A stretch of 64,000 nucleotides of DNA from Beijerinckiaceae bacterium. GTDB taxonomy: Bacteria; Pseudomonadota; Alphaproteobacteria; Rhizobiales; Beijerinckiaceae. Below the pieces are notes generated by a model. The model saw nothing but the letters and a program-made list of their open reading frames with translations. It searched no databases and was not told where the DNA came from. The position numbers were made by a program, and so were the translations under genes. Positions 19,618 through 30,693 of the stretch are shown piece after piece; within the stretch, counting starts at the first letter, position 1; every line of letters starts with the position of its first letter. Where the stretch lies: NCBI GenBank assembly GCA_021324915.1, contig JAJPIC010000028.1, positions 62,001 through 126,000 of the forward strand. The letters run 5' to 3'.

Positions 19618-21099
19618 CTAACCCGGCCGCCCATCCTTCCCTCGCCCCGTAAACGGGGAGAGGGGATTGGCGAGCGCTTTCGGTGTCGCCTTCTTGTTCG
19701 CGAAGAATATCGCGACCCGATTTGCCAGGAGACTGCAAGCCAATCCGATGGCTGCCTCGTTGACGAAGCCGCCATAGCCCAGCCTGTCCCAGCCATAAGC
19801 GCTGGCAAGTCCTGCGAGAACGGCGGCGAGGAGAGAGCCGGCCGTGTGCTTGAAGCGCAGCGTCTTGATCATCACCGGCGCGCCGACGGCGGCGCCCAAT
19901 TTGGTGATCGAGCCGATTGCCATCGAGAAGACATTGCCCGGCAGGACGAGCGAAAGCCCGATTGTCGCGAGCCCGATGAGAAAGATCGCGGCGAAGGTCG
20001 TGGTCTTGCGGCGCTCGGCGACCGATTGGCGAAAGCAAATGATATCGCGATAGACGGCCTGGCCGATGGCGACGAGGAGAGAATTCGACGTCGAGGCGAT
20101 TGTCGCATAGACGTCCGCGAAAATAATGCCGCTGACGATCGCGCCCATGTTCTTCTGAAAGAAGAGGCTGAGGCCCGTCTCGGGGTCGGCGATATTCGGC
20201 ATTACGCCGCGCAGCAGAATGCCGAAGAGGCTCATGGCGAGCCAGGTCGCCTGCACGAACCCGATATAGATCCACCAGGCGGCGCGCGTCTCCTGCGGGC
20301 TCGAACCGGCGAAATAGCGGGTGACGATCTGCGGCTGGCCAAGGCCGAAGCCGATGGCGGCGGCGGCATAGCCGAGCACAAAGCCGAGCGCCGCTATAGC
20401 GCCGTTCGGCAAGGGGGCAAGAAAGCCGGGACCGGCGGCATCGATGTTGTGGCGAAAGTCGGGGCTGCTCAGCGCGAACCAAATGACGGCAGCAAGCGCC
20501 AGCGTCGTGCCGATGATCCGGATGAAGGCCTGCAACGTATCGGCATAGACGGAGCCGCGAAACCCGCCGAGCGCCGAATACACGACGATGGTCGCGGAAA
20601 AGAAAACGAGCGCGGTAAATCCGTTGAGATCGAGAATGCCGGAGAGAAATTTGCGCCCCGCGAGCCATTGCGCCGACGTATAGGTCGCAAGAAAGGCAAC
20701 GAGCAGCAGCGCGACGAGGATAGAGAGAAGGCGCGCGAGCCGCCCGGAAAGATCGAAGGTCAAAATCTCGGAGAGCGTTACCGCATTGGCTTGGCGCGCC
20801 AGCGCATTCAACCGGGCCGGAAATATGGCCCAGAAAACGAGGTCGCCAATCATCCAGCCGATCGGCATCAAAAGCCAGTGGACGCCGCCGGCATAACCCA
20901 TGCCGACCGCGCCGGTGACGATGAATCCGCTGTTGCCGGCCGCCCCGGCGCTGAGCCCGATCAGCCATTTATTGAGACGGCGCCCGGCAAGGTCCTCTTC
21001 GCCACCGCGCCGCGCTTTGAGGCGGCCGAGCACTGCCGCGCTGAGCGTCGCAGCGAGCGTGAGAAAGAAGACGAAGCCGGCGAGGCCGAGCCGATGCAT
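19618..21099 (-). CDS. Sodium:solute symporter family (SSS) transporter
   Basis: A 493-residue inner-membrane transporter with about 13 helices. The family signature is clear: AGNSGFIVTGAVGMGYAGG early on, a YSALGGFRGSVYADTLQA segment typical of the SSS core, and FADVYATIASTSNSLLV for the sodium site. Proline or another small organic solute is plausible, but substrate cannot be assigned. The last 15 residues (PLSPFTGRGKDGRPG) are encoded by an extragenic repeat at 19630-19666, so the natural C-terminus was probably altered by repeat insertion. Convergent with the VWA/GATase gene, 15 bases away, and downstream of cbbX on the same strand. Confidence 0.85.
   Translation of the reverse strand: MHRLGLAGFVFFLTLAATLSAAVLGRLKARRGGEEDLAGRRLNKWLIGLSAGAAGNSGFIVTGAVGMGYAGGVHWLLMPIGWMIGDLVFWAIFPARLNALARQANAVTLSEILTFDLSGRLARLLSILVALLLVAFLATYTSAQWLAGRKFLSGILDLNGFTALVFFSATIVVYSALGGFRGSVYADTLQAFIRIIGTTLALAAVIWFALSSPDFRHNIDAAGPGFLAPLPNGAIAALGFVLGYAAAAIGFGLGQPQIVTRYFAGSSPQETRAAWWIYIGFVQATWLAMSLFGILLRGVMPNIADPETGLSLFFQKNMGAIVSGIIFADVYATIASTSNSLLVAIGQAVYRDIICFRQSVAERRKTTTFAAIFLIGLATIGLSLVLPGNVFSMAIGSITKLGAAVGAPVMIKTLRFKHTAGSLLAAVLAGLASAYGWDRLGYGGFVNEAAIGLACSLLANRVAIFFANKKATPKALANPLSPFTGRGKDGRPG
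19630..19666. repeat. Extragenic repeat type C inside the 3' end of the symporter gene
   Basis: CCTTCCCTCGCCCCGTAAAC followed by GGGGAGAGGGGA: an inverted repeat (CCCTCGCCCCGT / ACGGGGAGAGGG). It resembles the short palindromes common in rhizobial genomes. A related copy lies at 21146-21171, so the two flank the symporter gene. Confidence 0.7.
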
Positions 21100-21145
21100 G
21101 CGCTCAGGCTAGAACAGGATCGCGGGCGGGGGAATGGCGCCGGTT

Positions 21146-21171
21146 CATTCTCCGCGAGCGGGGAGAGGGGA
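21146..21171. repeat. Extragenic repeat type C, second copy
   Basis: CATTCTCCGCGAGCGGGGAG followed by AGGGGA. It shares the CGGGGAGAGGGGA half with the copy at 19654 and sits between the cbbX stop and the symporter start. Confidence 0.6.
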
Positions 21172-21176
21172 AGCCC

Positions 21177-22103
21177 TCACCCGCCCTTCGCCCGTTCCTG
21201 ATCCATTTCGAAGACGCGGCTGGCGCGCACGTCCGCGGCGCTGATCGTCATGAGATCTTCGAGCGAGACGAGGCCCGGCTGTTCGAAATGCCGGTTGGCC
21301 TGGCGCAGCCGCATGCGATCGAGCGCATTGCGGATCGAGCGCGCATTGGCGAAATGCGGCTGCTTGCGGCGCGCCGCAATATAGTCGCGGAAGGCCGCAG
21401 CGCCGGACTCGTCGAACCGATAGCTTTGCGCCGCGAGCATTTTCTCCGCGATCGCCATCAATTCCTCATCCGTATAATCGGGGAAATCGATGTGATGCGC
21501 GATGCGCGAGCGGAAGCCTGGATTGGAGCGGAAGAAGCGATCCATGCGATCGGCGTAGCCGGCGAAGATCACGACGAGATCGTCGCGCTGGTTCTCCATC
21601 ACGCTCAAAAGGATCTCGATTGCCTCCTGGCCATAGTCGCGCTCGTTCTCCGGCCGGTAGAGGTAATAGGCCTCGTCGATGAAAAGCACGCCCCCCATGG
21701 CCTTTTTCAGCACTTCGCGCGTCTTCGGCGCTGTATGGCCGATATATTGGCCGACGAGGTCGTCGCGGGTGACCGAGATCAGATGGCCTCGCCGGATGTA
21801 GCCGAGCTTGTGGAGGATCTGCGCCATGCGCAGCGCAACCGTGGTCTTGCCCGTGCCGGGATTGCCGGTGAAGCTCATGTGAAGCGTCGGCGTCTCGGAC
21901 GTCAATCCCAGCCGCTGGCGCACGCGGTCGACAAGAAGCAGCGCGGCGATCTGCCGGATGCGCGTCTTCACCGGCACGAGGCCGATCAGCTCTTTGTCGA
22001 GCTCGTCGAGAACTTCGGCGACTTGCGTGTCGGCAAGTTCGCGGCGCAGGTCAATGCCTGCGCTCTCGGCGACTTCGGGGCTCTCGGTCGTATCAGTCGG
22101 CAG
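21177..22103 (-). CDS. cbbX: Red-type RuBisCO activase CbbX (apparent CTG start)
   Basis: AAA+ motor that pulls on the RuBisCO large-subunit C-terminus to release inhibitory sugar phosphates. Walker A is GNPGTGKTT (about residues 80-88) and Walker B is [13 protein letters not shown]. The first ATG/GTG/TTG in frame is a GTG at 21977, but that would delete about 42 conserved residues: the frame continues upstream through [20 protein letters not shown], which matches CbbX N-termini. No standard start exists there. A CTG at 22103 with GGAG seven bases upstream gives 308 residues, the family length, and starts 11 bases before the cbbS stop codon ends. I therefore call CTG. The product is certain; the start codon is inference. 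Confidence 0.9.
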   Translation of the reverse strand: MPTDTTESPEVAESAGIDLRRELADTQVAEVLDELDKELIGLVPVKTRIRQIAALLLVDRVRQRLGLTSETPTLHMSFTGNPGTGKTTVALRMAQILHKLGYIRRGHLISVTRDDLVGQYIGHTAPKTREVLKKAMGGVLFIDEAYYLYRPENERDYGQEAIEILLSVMENQRDDLVVIFAGYADRMDRFFRSNPGFRSRIAHHIDFPDYTDEELMAIAEKMLAAQSYRFDESGAAAFRDYIAARRKQPHFANARSIRNALDRMRLRQANRHFEQPGLVSLEDLMTISAADVRASRVFEMDQERAKGG

Positions 22104-22488
22104 GCTCGGTCTCCAAGGAATAGCGGACCGTGCGCCCGGCGCCTTCGGTGCGCTGGAGCCGGAAGCGCGGCTCCTTCTTAGGCCGATTGACGATGAAGGA
22201 AATCCGCAGGCTCTCCCAGCCGTGGGTCGAGTCGAAGCCCGAGACGCGAATATAATCGTCCGCGTGAACCTTGCGGCAGGAATCGAGTTCGAGCATCACG
22301 GCGGCCGCGTCCTTGATGTCGAACATCGGCAGGCCCCACATTTCCCAGAACGTATTGCGCGGATGGGCGTCTTCAGTGAACTCGATGTTCACGGCCCATC
22401 CTTTCTCGATGCAATATTGCACCTGGGTGCGGATCTCGTCGTCGCTGAGATCGGGCAGGAAGGAAAAGCAGCCCTGTGTATTGCGCAC
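22093..22488 (-). CDS. cbbS: RuBisCO small subunit, form I red-type
   Basis: Structural subunit of hexadecameric form I RuBisCO. The 131-residue protein starts [19 protein letters not shown] and has a [20 protein letters not shown] segment followed by a C-terminal extension ([20 protein letters not shown]) typical of red-type (IC/ID) small subunits. It lies nine bases downstream of cbbL, and its 3' end overlaps the start of cbbX, so all three are one transcription unit. Confidence 0.97.
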   Translation of the reverse strand: MRNTQGCFSFLPDLSDDEIRTQVQYCIEKGWAVNIEFTEDAHPRNTFWEMWGLPMFDIKDAAAVMLELDSCRKVHADDYIRVSGFDSTHGWESLRISFIVNRPKKEPRFRLQRTEGAGRTVRYSLETEPAD

Positions 22489-22497
22489 GGCTTTCTC

Positions 22498-24271
<1,774 letters not shown>

Positions 24272-26275
24272 CTACGCCTTATTGAAACCGACCCCGCGCG
24301 CTGCCGCTACGATCGCCTCTGCCGTGATCCCGAAAGCTTTATACAAGTCGCCGGCCGGTGCGCTGGCGCCGAAGCCGGTCATGCCGATAAAGAGGTCCTG
24401 CCGGTCGAGCACGGCGTCCCAGCCCTGCCGGATCGCAGCTTCGATACCGATCCGCGGCGCTTGCCCGAGGACGGAACGCCGGTAATCTTCGCCCTGTTCG
24501 GCGAAGAGCTCGAAACAGGGGATCGAGACGACGACCGCCTTGATCCCTTCTGGCGCGAGCTTTTCGGCAGCCTCGACCGCGAGCGCGACTTCCGAGCCCG
24601 TCGCCAGGAGTGTCACGTCGCGTGAGCCTTCGACGTCCCGCAGGATGTAGGCCCCGCGGGCCGAAAGGTTCTCGTCCACATGGGCCTTGCGCACGAGCGG
24701 CACATTCTGACGCGTGAGGCAAAGCGCGGACGGTGCATGCCGGCTCTTCAGCGCCAGTTCCCAAGCTTCTGCCGTCTCGATCACATCCGCCGGCCGGAAA
24801 ACGAGGAGATTGGGAATGGCGCGCAAAGCGGCGAGATGTTCGACTGGCTGGTGCGTTGGCCCGTCTTCGCCCAACCCGATCGAATCATGCGTCAGGACGT
24901 GGACCACCCGCAGGCCCATCAAGGCGGCGAGACGAATCGCGGGGCGCGAGTAATCCGAAAAGGCGAGGAATGTTCCGCCATAGGGAATGAAGCCGCCGTG
25001 CAGCGCGATCCCGTTCATCGCCGCCGCCATCCCATGCTCGCGGATGCCGTAGTGGATGTAATTGCCGGAGGAGTCCCCCGCCGTCACGATCTTCATCTCG
25101 CCGACCTTGGTATTGTTGGAGCCGGTGAGGTCGGCCGAGCCGCCGATGAGATTCCCTTGTAACTTGCGGATTGCTTCGATGGCTTTTTGCGACGAGACGC
25201 GCGTCGCTTGTGGGGCAGCGGCACTCGCTGCCGCATGTTTGAAGGCAAGTACAGCCTTGCTGAAATCCGGATCGAGCGTGCCGGCGAGATCGGCGTCGAG
25301 GCGAGCGAGCCTATCAGCCGGCTCAGAGGCGCGTCGCGCCTCCCAATCCTGGTGCGCTCTCGCAGCCCGTTCGCCGACCTGCCGCCAAGCGGCGGCGATG
25401 GGGGCGGGAATTTCGAAGGGCTCCGCCGACCAGCCGAGCGCCGCGCGCGCGCCGGCGATTTCCTGGTGCCCCAAGGGTGAGCCATGCGCGCCATGCGTTC
25501 CGGCCTTTGTCGGGGCGCCGAATGCGATCGTCGTTTTGCAGGCGATCATCACCGGCTTGTCGGACTTCTGCGCTTTGCCGAGCGCCGCGGCGATTTCGTC
25601 CGGGTTGTGGCCGTCGATGCGCCAGGCCTCCCAGCCGGCCGCCCTGAACCGCGCGATTTGATCCGTCGAATCGGCAAGATCCAGCCGCCCGTCGATGGTG
25701 ATGTTGTTGTCGTCCCAGAGCACGATCAGCTTGTTCAGCTTCAGATGGCCGGCAAGGCCGATCGCCTCGTGGCTGATCCCTTCCATTAGGCAGCCGTCGC
25801 CGGCGATGACGTAAGTGCGATGATCGACGAGGTCCGACCCGAAGCGCGCCTCGAGCATGCGTTCGGCAAGCGCCATGCCGACGGCGGCGCCCAGTCCCTG
25901 TCCGAGCGGACCCGTTGTCGTCTCGACGCCGAACGTATGTCCATATTCCGGATGGCCGGGAGTCTTCGAGTGAAGCTGGCGGAAGCGCTTGATCTCCTCG
26001 ATGGTCATGCCCTTCGTCCCGGTCAGATAAAGGAGGGCATAGAGCAGCATCGAGCCGTGTCCGGCCGAGAGCACGAAACGGTCGCGATCGGGCCAGGCGG
26101 GATCGGCGGGATCGAATTTCAGGAATTGGGTGAAAAGCACGGTTGCGACGTCGGCCATGCCCATGGGCATGCCGGGATGGCCGGAATTGGCCTTCTCAAC
26201 CGCGTCCATGGCGAGCGCCCGGATCGCGTTCGCCATATCCTTGTGGGTCACGGGCGCTTTCGGCGCAACATTCAT
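24272..26275 (-). CDS. cbbT: Transketolase
   Basis: Thiamine-diphosphate enzyme moving two-carbon units between sugar phosphates in the Calvin cycle and pentose phosphate pathway. The 667-residue product starts MNVAPKAP; I chose this ATG because AAGGAG lies seven bases upstream and ten bases separate it from the cbbP stop, whereas a longer frame reaching 26353 overlaps cbbP. Motifs: [15 protein letters not shown], the ThDP-binding [13 protein letters not shown] with a downstream Asn, and the pyrimidine-binding [19 protein letters not shown]. Given its place after cbbP, it most likely serves CO2 fixation. Confidence 0.96.
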   Translation of the reverse strand: MNVAPKAPVTHKDMANAIRALAMDAVEKANSGHPGMPMGMADVATVLFTQFLKFDPADPAWPDRDRFVLSAGHGSMLLYALLYLTGTKGMTIEEIKRFRQLHSKTPGHPEYGHTFGVETTTGPLGQGLGAAVGMALAERMLEARFGSDLVDHRTYVIAGDGCLMEGISHEAIGLAGHLKLNKLIVLWDDNNITIDGRLDLADSTDQIARFRAAGWEAWRIDGHNPDEIAAALGKAQKSDKPVMIACKTTIAFGAPTKAGTHGAHGSPLGHQEIAGARAALGWSAEPFEIPAPIAAAWRQVGERAARAHQDWEARRASEPADRLARLDADLAGTLDPDFSKAVLAFKHAAASAAAPQATRVSSQKAIEAIRKLQGNLIGGSADLTGSNNTKVGEMKIVTAGDSSGNYIHYGIREHGMAAAMNGIALHGGFIPYGGTFLAFSDYSRPAIRLAALMGLRVVHVLTHDSIGLGEDGPTHQPVEHLAALRAIPNLLVFRPADVIETAEAWELALKSRHAPSALCLTRQNVPLVRKAHVDENLSARGAYILRDVEGSRDVTLLATGSEVALAVEAAEKLAPEGIKAVVVSIPCFELFAEQGEDYRRSVLGQAPRIGIEAAIRQGWDAVLDRQDLFIGMTGFGASAPAGDLYKAFGITAEAIVAAARGVGFNKA

Positions 26276-26285
26276 TCTATGCTCC

Positions 26286-27161
26286 TTAAACAGCTCGTCT
26301 CGCGCGTTCGACGAGCTGCATGATGATCGGGGTGAGGATGAGCTGCATGGCAAGATCGAGCTTGCTGCCGGCGATGACGATCGAATTCGCCCGCGACATG
26401 AAACTGTCGTGAATCATCGAGAGCAAGTAAGAGAAGTCGATCCCGCGCGGATTCTTGAAGCGGATGATCACCATGGATTCGTCCGATGTCGGAATCCAGC
26501 GTGCCGCGAAAGGATTGGAGGTATCGACCGTCGGCACGCGCTGGAAATTGATGTCGGTCTCGGTGAACTGCGGACAGATGTAACGGACATAGTCGGGCAT
26601 GCGCCGCAGGATCGTGTCCATCACCGCGTCGGCCGAATAGCCGCGCGCCGCCTTGTCGCGATGGATCTTCTGAATCCATTCGAGATTGATGACGGGCACG
26701 ACGCCGATCTTTAGATCGGCCCAGCGCGCGATGTCCACTTCTTCCGTGATCAGCGCGCCATGCAGGCCTTCATAGAAGAGCAGCTCGGTCTTTTCCGGCA
26801 GCGGCCGCCAATCCGTGAATCTGCCCGGTTCGCCGCCGTAAAGCTCGGCCTCGTTGAGATCGTGCACGTAATGGCGCGTCTTTGCCCGGCCGGTCTCGCT
26901 ATAGGTGCGGAACACGGCCTCGAGCTCCTGGAGCAGGTTGGCGGAGGGCCCGAAATGGCTGAAATGGTGATTGCCGCGTGTGCCTTCCTCCTCCATGACC
27001 TGGCGCATTTCTTCGCGGTCGTAACGATGGAAGGCATCGCCCTCGACGAAGGCGGCGGCGATCTTCTCGCGCCGGAAGATCTGCTCGAATGTGCGCTTCA
27101 CCGAAGTGGTGCCGGCGCCGGACGAGCCAGTGACGGAAATGATCGGATGTTTGGCCGACAT
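26286..27161 (-). CDS. cbbP: Phosphoribulokinase
   Basis: Phosphorylates ribulose-5-phosphate with ATP to make the RuBisCO substrate. The 291-residue protein has an N-terminal P-loop (GSSGAGTTS, residues 12-20), the catalytic-base region [14 protein letters not shown], and the bacterial class I length. It is ten bases downstream of cbbF and ten bases upstream of cbbT. No redox-regulatory cysteine pair like that of plant enzymes is seen in the N-terminal part. Confidence 0.97.
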   Translation of the reverse strand: MSAKHPIISVTGSSGAGTTSVKRTFEQIFRREKIAAAFVEGDAFHRYDREEMRQVMEEEGTRGNHHFSHFGPSANLLQELEAVFRTYSETGRAKTRHYVHDLNEAELYGGEPGRFTDWRPLPEKTELLFYEGLHGALITEEVDIARWADLKIGVVPVINLEWIQKIHRDKAARGYSADAVMDTILRRMPDYVRYICPQFTETDINFQRVPTVDTSNPFAARWIPTSDESMVIIRFKNPRGIDFSYLLSMIHDSFMSRANSIVIAGSKLDLAMQLILTPIIMQLVERARRAV

Positions 27162-27171
27162 GGGGTTTCGC

Positions 27172-28230
27172 CTAAGAGCGGATCAGTCCACGGCGCGCGA
27201 ACAAGGGAGAATGCTCGGCCGAGAATTGCGGATCTGTATGATAGCGCGTGATCAAATGGACGGCGTTCGCAGAGCCGAAAACGAACGGCGTGCGGACGTG
27301 CATATCCGCCGGCACGATGTCGAGAATGCGGCGTACGGTATCGGTCGCGCTGCCTTCCGCCTGTTCGATGATGAACGCGATCGGATTGGCTTCGTAGATC
27401 AGGCGGAGCCGACCCGAACTATAGCCCTGCCGCAGATCGCCCGGGTAGAGGAATACCCCGCCGCGGGCGAGAATGCGATAGGCCTCGGCGACGAGCGAGG
27501 CGATCCAACGCATGTTGTGATCGCGGCCAAGCGGCCCTTCGGTACCTTTTACGCAATCATCGACGAAGGTGCGCACCGATGGCGCCCAATGCCGATAATT
27601 GGACGTGTTGATCGCATATTCGCTCGATTGTCTCGGAATCCGCACGGCTTCGACCGCTTCGTGGAAAATACCCTTGCGGCGGTTGAGAATGAAAATGCTC
27701 GTGCGTTCCGGAAAGGCGAGAACGAGCGAACATTGCGGCCCGTAAATGACAAATCCCGCCGCCAATTGGTTGCGGCCGAGCTGCGTGAAATGCGCCCGGG
27801 CACTCTCCGCCTCGGGCAGAGCCGGCAGAATGGAGAAGATCGTCCCGATCGACACATTGGCATCGATGTTGGAGGAGCCGTCGAGCGGGTCGATCGCAAC
27901 GGCCAAGGGCGCGTCGGGGTCGAGCTGCAGCGGCTCTTCGAGCTCCTCGGAAAGGATCGCAGCGACCGGCCCCTCGCGCAGGACGTTGACGAACAAATTA
28001 TTGGCGAAGATATCGAGCGCCTTTTGCACGTCTCCGTCGGCGTTGAGATGGCCGACCGCGGCCTCCGTGCCGGCCAAACGGCCGAGCGCGATCACTTCCG
28101 CCATTTGACGGGCGGTATCGGCAATGCGCCGGACGAGGTCGGCAACCGGCGCGAGGCTCGCGTCGGCGTCTGTTCGCTCCTGCAAAATAGTGCCCAGATC
28201 CCTGGCGGGCGCGATCTCGAGCATGACCAC
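27172..28230 (-). CDS. cbbF: Fructose-1,6-bisphosphatase class I
   Basis: Hydrolyses fructose-1,6-bisphosphate in the regenerative phase of the Calvin cycle and in gluconeogenesis. The 352-residue protein carries the metal-binding DPLDGSSNIDANVSIGTIFS, EE in AILSEELEEP, and the substrate-binding GGVFLYPGD segment with a downstream EANPIAFIIEQAEG. It is the first gene of the cbbFPT run. Candidate operator repeats lie 58-85 bases upstream of its ATG. Confidence 0.96.
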   Translation of the reverse strand: MVMLEIAPARDLGTILQERTDADASLAPVADLVRRIADTARQMAEVIALGRLAGTEAAVGHLNADGDVQKALDIFANNLFVNVLREGPVAAILSEELEEPLQLDPDAPLAVAIDPLDGSSNIDANVSIGTIFSILPALPEAESARAHFTQLGRNQLAAGFVIYGPQCSLVLAFPERTSIFILNRRKGIFHEAVEAVRIPRQSSEYAINTSNYRHWAPSVRTFVDDCVKGTEGPLGRDHNMRWIASLVAEAYRILARGGVFLYPGDLRQGYSSGRLRLIYEANPIAFIIEQAEGSATDTVRRILDIVPADMHVRTPFVFGSANAVHLITRYHTDPQFSAEHSPLFARRGLIRS

Positions 28231-28287
28231 CCTGATGTTCGATGATTATGGCCTCGCGGTATCGGACGAGGCAGAACCAGCCGGCTC

Positions 28288-28315
28288 TTTAGACTAGCCA
28301 ATTTAGACTAGCCAA
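28288..28315. repeat. Tandem 14-bp direct repeat upstream of cbbF (candidate operator)
   Basis: Two head-to-tail copies of TTTAGACTAGCCAA followed by TTT, 58-85 bases upstream of the cbbF start. The TTA-N8-AAT spacing resembles, loosely, the T-N11-A pattern bound by LysR-type regulators such as CbbR. No cbbR gene is next to the operon. The direct repeat is certain; its regulatory role is inference. Confidence 0.55.
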
Positions 28316-28374
28316 TTTCGGCATATGACTCAAAAGAATCGAAACGCAAGAATGGGCCGCCGGCGAGGGCGCCA

Positions 28375-28421
28375 GATCACGATGCTTCTCGATAGGATCG
28401 ATCCGAAGCATGAACGTGATC
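28375..28421. repeat. Imperfect inverted repeat, REP-like (type D)
   Basis: GATCACGATGCTTC pairs with GAAGCATGAACGTGATC around a centre containing GGATCGATCC, itself a palindrome. The whole 47-base element resembles a short extragenic palindrome and lies between cbbF and the downstream end of the glycosyltransferase gene. It has no T-run, so I do not call it a terminator. Confidence 0.65.
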
Positions 28422-28510
28422 GATTCTAAAGATTTAAAGCGGGGAAGATTGGGAGAGGGAAAAATTTACCGATCCCGGCTCATTCCGGCTACGCCAGCCG
28501 CTCGACGGTT

Positions 28511-29767
28511 TCAGCCCTTTACGAAGCTCAAGAGGACCTCGGCATAAGTATCGCCGGTGTGACGGCTGGCGAATTTCTCGGCATGCTGCGCAGCACGCGT
28601 CCGGCATTCGGGCAGGCGCGGCAGAAGCCGCTCGATCGCTTGAGCCAGGGCGGAGCTGCTGTAGGGGGAGAAGGTCTCGCCTTCGGCTTCGCCCCTTTTC
28701 ACGCTCGTCGCTGCATAAGTGCCCTCCGCCGCGATGATCGGGCGCCCGGCGACGACCGCCTCGGTGAAGAGTCCCGAGCCGCGCGGACCGAATCTTTCCG
28801 GATCATAGGGCAGGAGCGTTGCGTCGACGGCATTGGTCGTGGCTGCATAATCGCTATTGCTCATCGTGCCGTCGATCAGCGTGACGTTCGGCATTCGACG
28901 CAATCGCCGCTCTGCCGCGATCGTCTCGGCTTCCCAGCTGCTGTGCTGGATTTGCACGATGAATTCGACCGGCAATCCCTTCGCCCGGCAGATCTCGATC
29001 GCTTCGGGCAGGAGATGAAATCCCTTTTCGGTCTTCGAGTAGCCGAAAAAGCCGAGGCGGACCCTTTCGCTTCGTGCCTGAACCGGCTCGAACTTGGCGA
29101 GCGGAATGGGAAGGATCTTGGTGCCGATCTTGAATTCGCGTCGATAGACTTCGGCCAAAGCCTCGTTTTCGGTCGTAAAAAAGAGCGATCTGTCGATCAG
29201 GCCGCCAGCAAGCCGAAAGGCCTCCCGATAATAAGAAGCGCCCAAGCGGCCATTGAGCCCCCAGGGCGTCCAACTCGGTGTGAACATCAAATGACAGACG
29301 ACTTTCGGCAAGCTCTGTTGCGGCAATGACAGCAGATGTTCGACGAGACCGAGGATCTGGTTCTGCGAAATGGCCGGCACAAGCACGAGGGCCTCAGGTG
29401 TCCAGATTTCGGCGGGCAGGCGGCCGAGATCGCGCCGGTAGGAGTCGTTGTGGAGACGACAGGTCCTCTCTTCGGAGAAGATCGGCCGCCCGGCGAGGAA
29501 ATCGCGCCAGCGCGCCCGCACGTTCGCAGCAAACTCTCGAGGGAGTGCGAATTTTCCCTCATAGAGACAAGCGCGGAAGTGCGGGATCGCGCCGAGCTCC
29601 GCCATGACCGCGCGGTCCATTCGCCTCCAGCCGTAGATTCGATAGCCCACGTTTCGCCGCGACAAGCCTTTGCAGGCCTCGAGCAGAAGCTGATAGCTGT
29701 GCTCTCCGCGCCCGCGCAGCCCGTTATCGAGTACGACGACTTCCACATTGCTTTCGCGCAGTGGCAC
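28511..29767 (-). CDS. GT-B fold glycosyltransferase
   Basis: A cytoplasmic glycosyltransferase of GT4-like architecture. The first Rossmann domain starts VEVVVLDNGLRGRGEHSYQL with a glycine-rich donor or acceptor loop; the second contains VRLGFFGYSKTEKGFHLLPE and the nucleotide-sugar region GPRGSGLFTEAVVAGRPIIA. The open frame reaches back to 29929, but the extra 54 residues show no domain similarity, so I start at the GTG at 29767 (418 residues). Its ribosome site is weak, so the start is uncertain. It stands upstream of the cbb operon on the same strand, 280 bases away; the sugar and acceptor are unknown. Confidence 0.7.
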   Translation of the reverse strand: MPLRESNVEVVVLDNGLRGRGEHSYQLLLEACKGLSRRNVGYRIYGWRRMDRAVMAELGAIPHFRACLYEGKFALPREFAANVRARWRDFLAGRPIFSEERTCRLHNDSYRRDLGRLPAEIWTPEALVLVPAISQNQILGLVEHLLSLPQQSLPKVVCHLMFTPSWTPWGLNGRLGASYYREAFRLAGGLIDRSLFFTTENEALAEVYRREFKIGTKILPIPLAKFEPVQARSERVRLGFFGYSKTEKGFHLLPEAIEICRAKGLPVEFIVQIQHSSWEAETIAAERRLRRMPNVTLIDGTMSNSDYAATTNAVDATLLPYDPERFGPRGSGLFTEAVVAGRPIIAAEGTYAATSVKRGEAEGETFSPYSSSALAQAIERLLPRLPECRTRAAQHAEKFASRHTGDTYAEVLLSFVKG

Positions 29768-30030
29768 GTTCCCGGATGCGAAATAAGTCTGTTGATCCGA
29801 CAAAGTCCCGGCCGAACTTGCTCGACAAATGAGATTGTTCGTCGATCGAGGATGATCCGCGTGCGTCAGAGGAGAATTCGGCACCCGGTCGCGGGCAGAA
29901 CATTGCCCCGCCGCAACGGCGCCGTACAACGATATCGGGATTTCGCCGGCGAAGCTAGTTGCCCCTTGCGGTACTTGCCGTGACAGGGACGCATTGCTAC
30001 AAGGGGCGCCGAGATCGAAAGGGCAGATTT

Positions 30031-30675
30031 ATGGCCTCGCTTCAACGCGAAGACGCCGCAGGGCGTGTCGATCGCCTCAGCGCTTCTCCGCGGCTCTTCG
30101 AAAATCCGATGCTCGACAAGTTGTCGCGGGTCCATTGGTCGATGCCGCTCGCCTTTTATCTGCCCTTCGTGGCCTTGCTCGGCTGGCTCAGCTTCGAGAC
30201 CCTGTCGCCGGTCCGCATCGGTCTTGCTCTGATCGCCGGCTATTTCATCTGGACGCTCACGGAATATTTCGGCCATCGTTATCTTTTTCACGCCGAATTT
30301 CCCGGAAAATGGGGCGCCCGCATTCACTTCCTCATTCATGGCGTCCATCACGAACATCCGAACGATCCGCTGCGCCTCGTCATGCCGCCGCTCTTGAGCG
30401 CGCCGATCATGCTGGCAGCGCTTTTGATCGGGCTGATCCTTTTCGGCCGCCCGTTGGTCTATCCGACATTGATGGGCTTCATTCTCGGCTATCTCATCTA
30501 CGATATGGTTCACTATTACGTGCACCACGCCGAGCCGAGCACGCGCCTTGGCCTCGCCTTGCGCCGGCTTCATATGCTGCATCATTTTCGCGATCCGGAG
30601 CATGGTTTCGGCGTGAGCGCGCCCTGGTGGGACAAGGTCTTCGGCACCGAACACCAGCGCGAGCGGCGCTCCTGA
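30031..30675 (+). CDS. Fatty acid hydroxylase / sterol desaturase superfamily protein
   Basis: Membrane di-iron hydroxylase, 214 residues from the ATG at 30031. The eight-histidine pattern is complete: HRYLFH, HHEH, HYYVHH and HMLHHF, set among four hydrophobic helices. The closest match by layout is the fatty acid 2-hydroxylase (Scs7-like) without the cytochrome b5 domain. It probably hydroxylates an acyl chain of a membrane lipid. It is convergent with a GT21-type glycosyltransferase 18 bases away, suggesting that both act on a sphingolipid-like or hydroxylated lipid. Confidence 0.85.
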   Translation: MASLQREDAAGRVDRLSASPRLFENPMLDKLSRVHWSMPLAFYLPFVALLGWLSFETLSPVRIGLALIAGYFIWTLTEYFGHRYLFHAEFPGKWGARIHFLIHGVHHEHPNDPLRLVMPPLLSAPIMLAALLIGLILFGRPLVYPTLMGFILGYLIYDMVHYYVHHAEPSTRLGLALRRLHMLHHFRDPEHGFGVSAPWWDKVFGTEHQRERRS

Positions 30676-30693
30676 AATCGAGCCCGATCGCAA

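Noticed and set aside
26276-26353. N-terminal extension of transketolase up to 26353
   Set aside because: It overlaps cbbP, has no similarity to transketolases, and the ATG at 26275 has AAGGAG at ideal distance.
28375-28421. Terminator for the glycosyltransferase or cbbF
   Set aside because: The inverted repeat has no T-run and lies upstream of cbbF, whose transcription goes the other way; it fits a REP-like element better.
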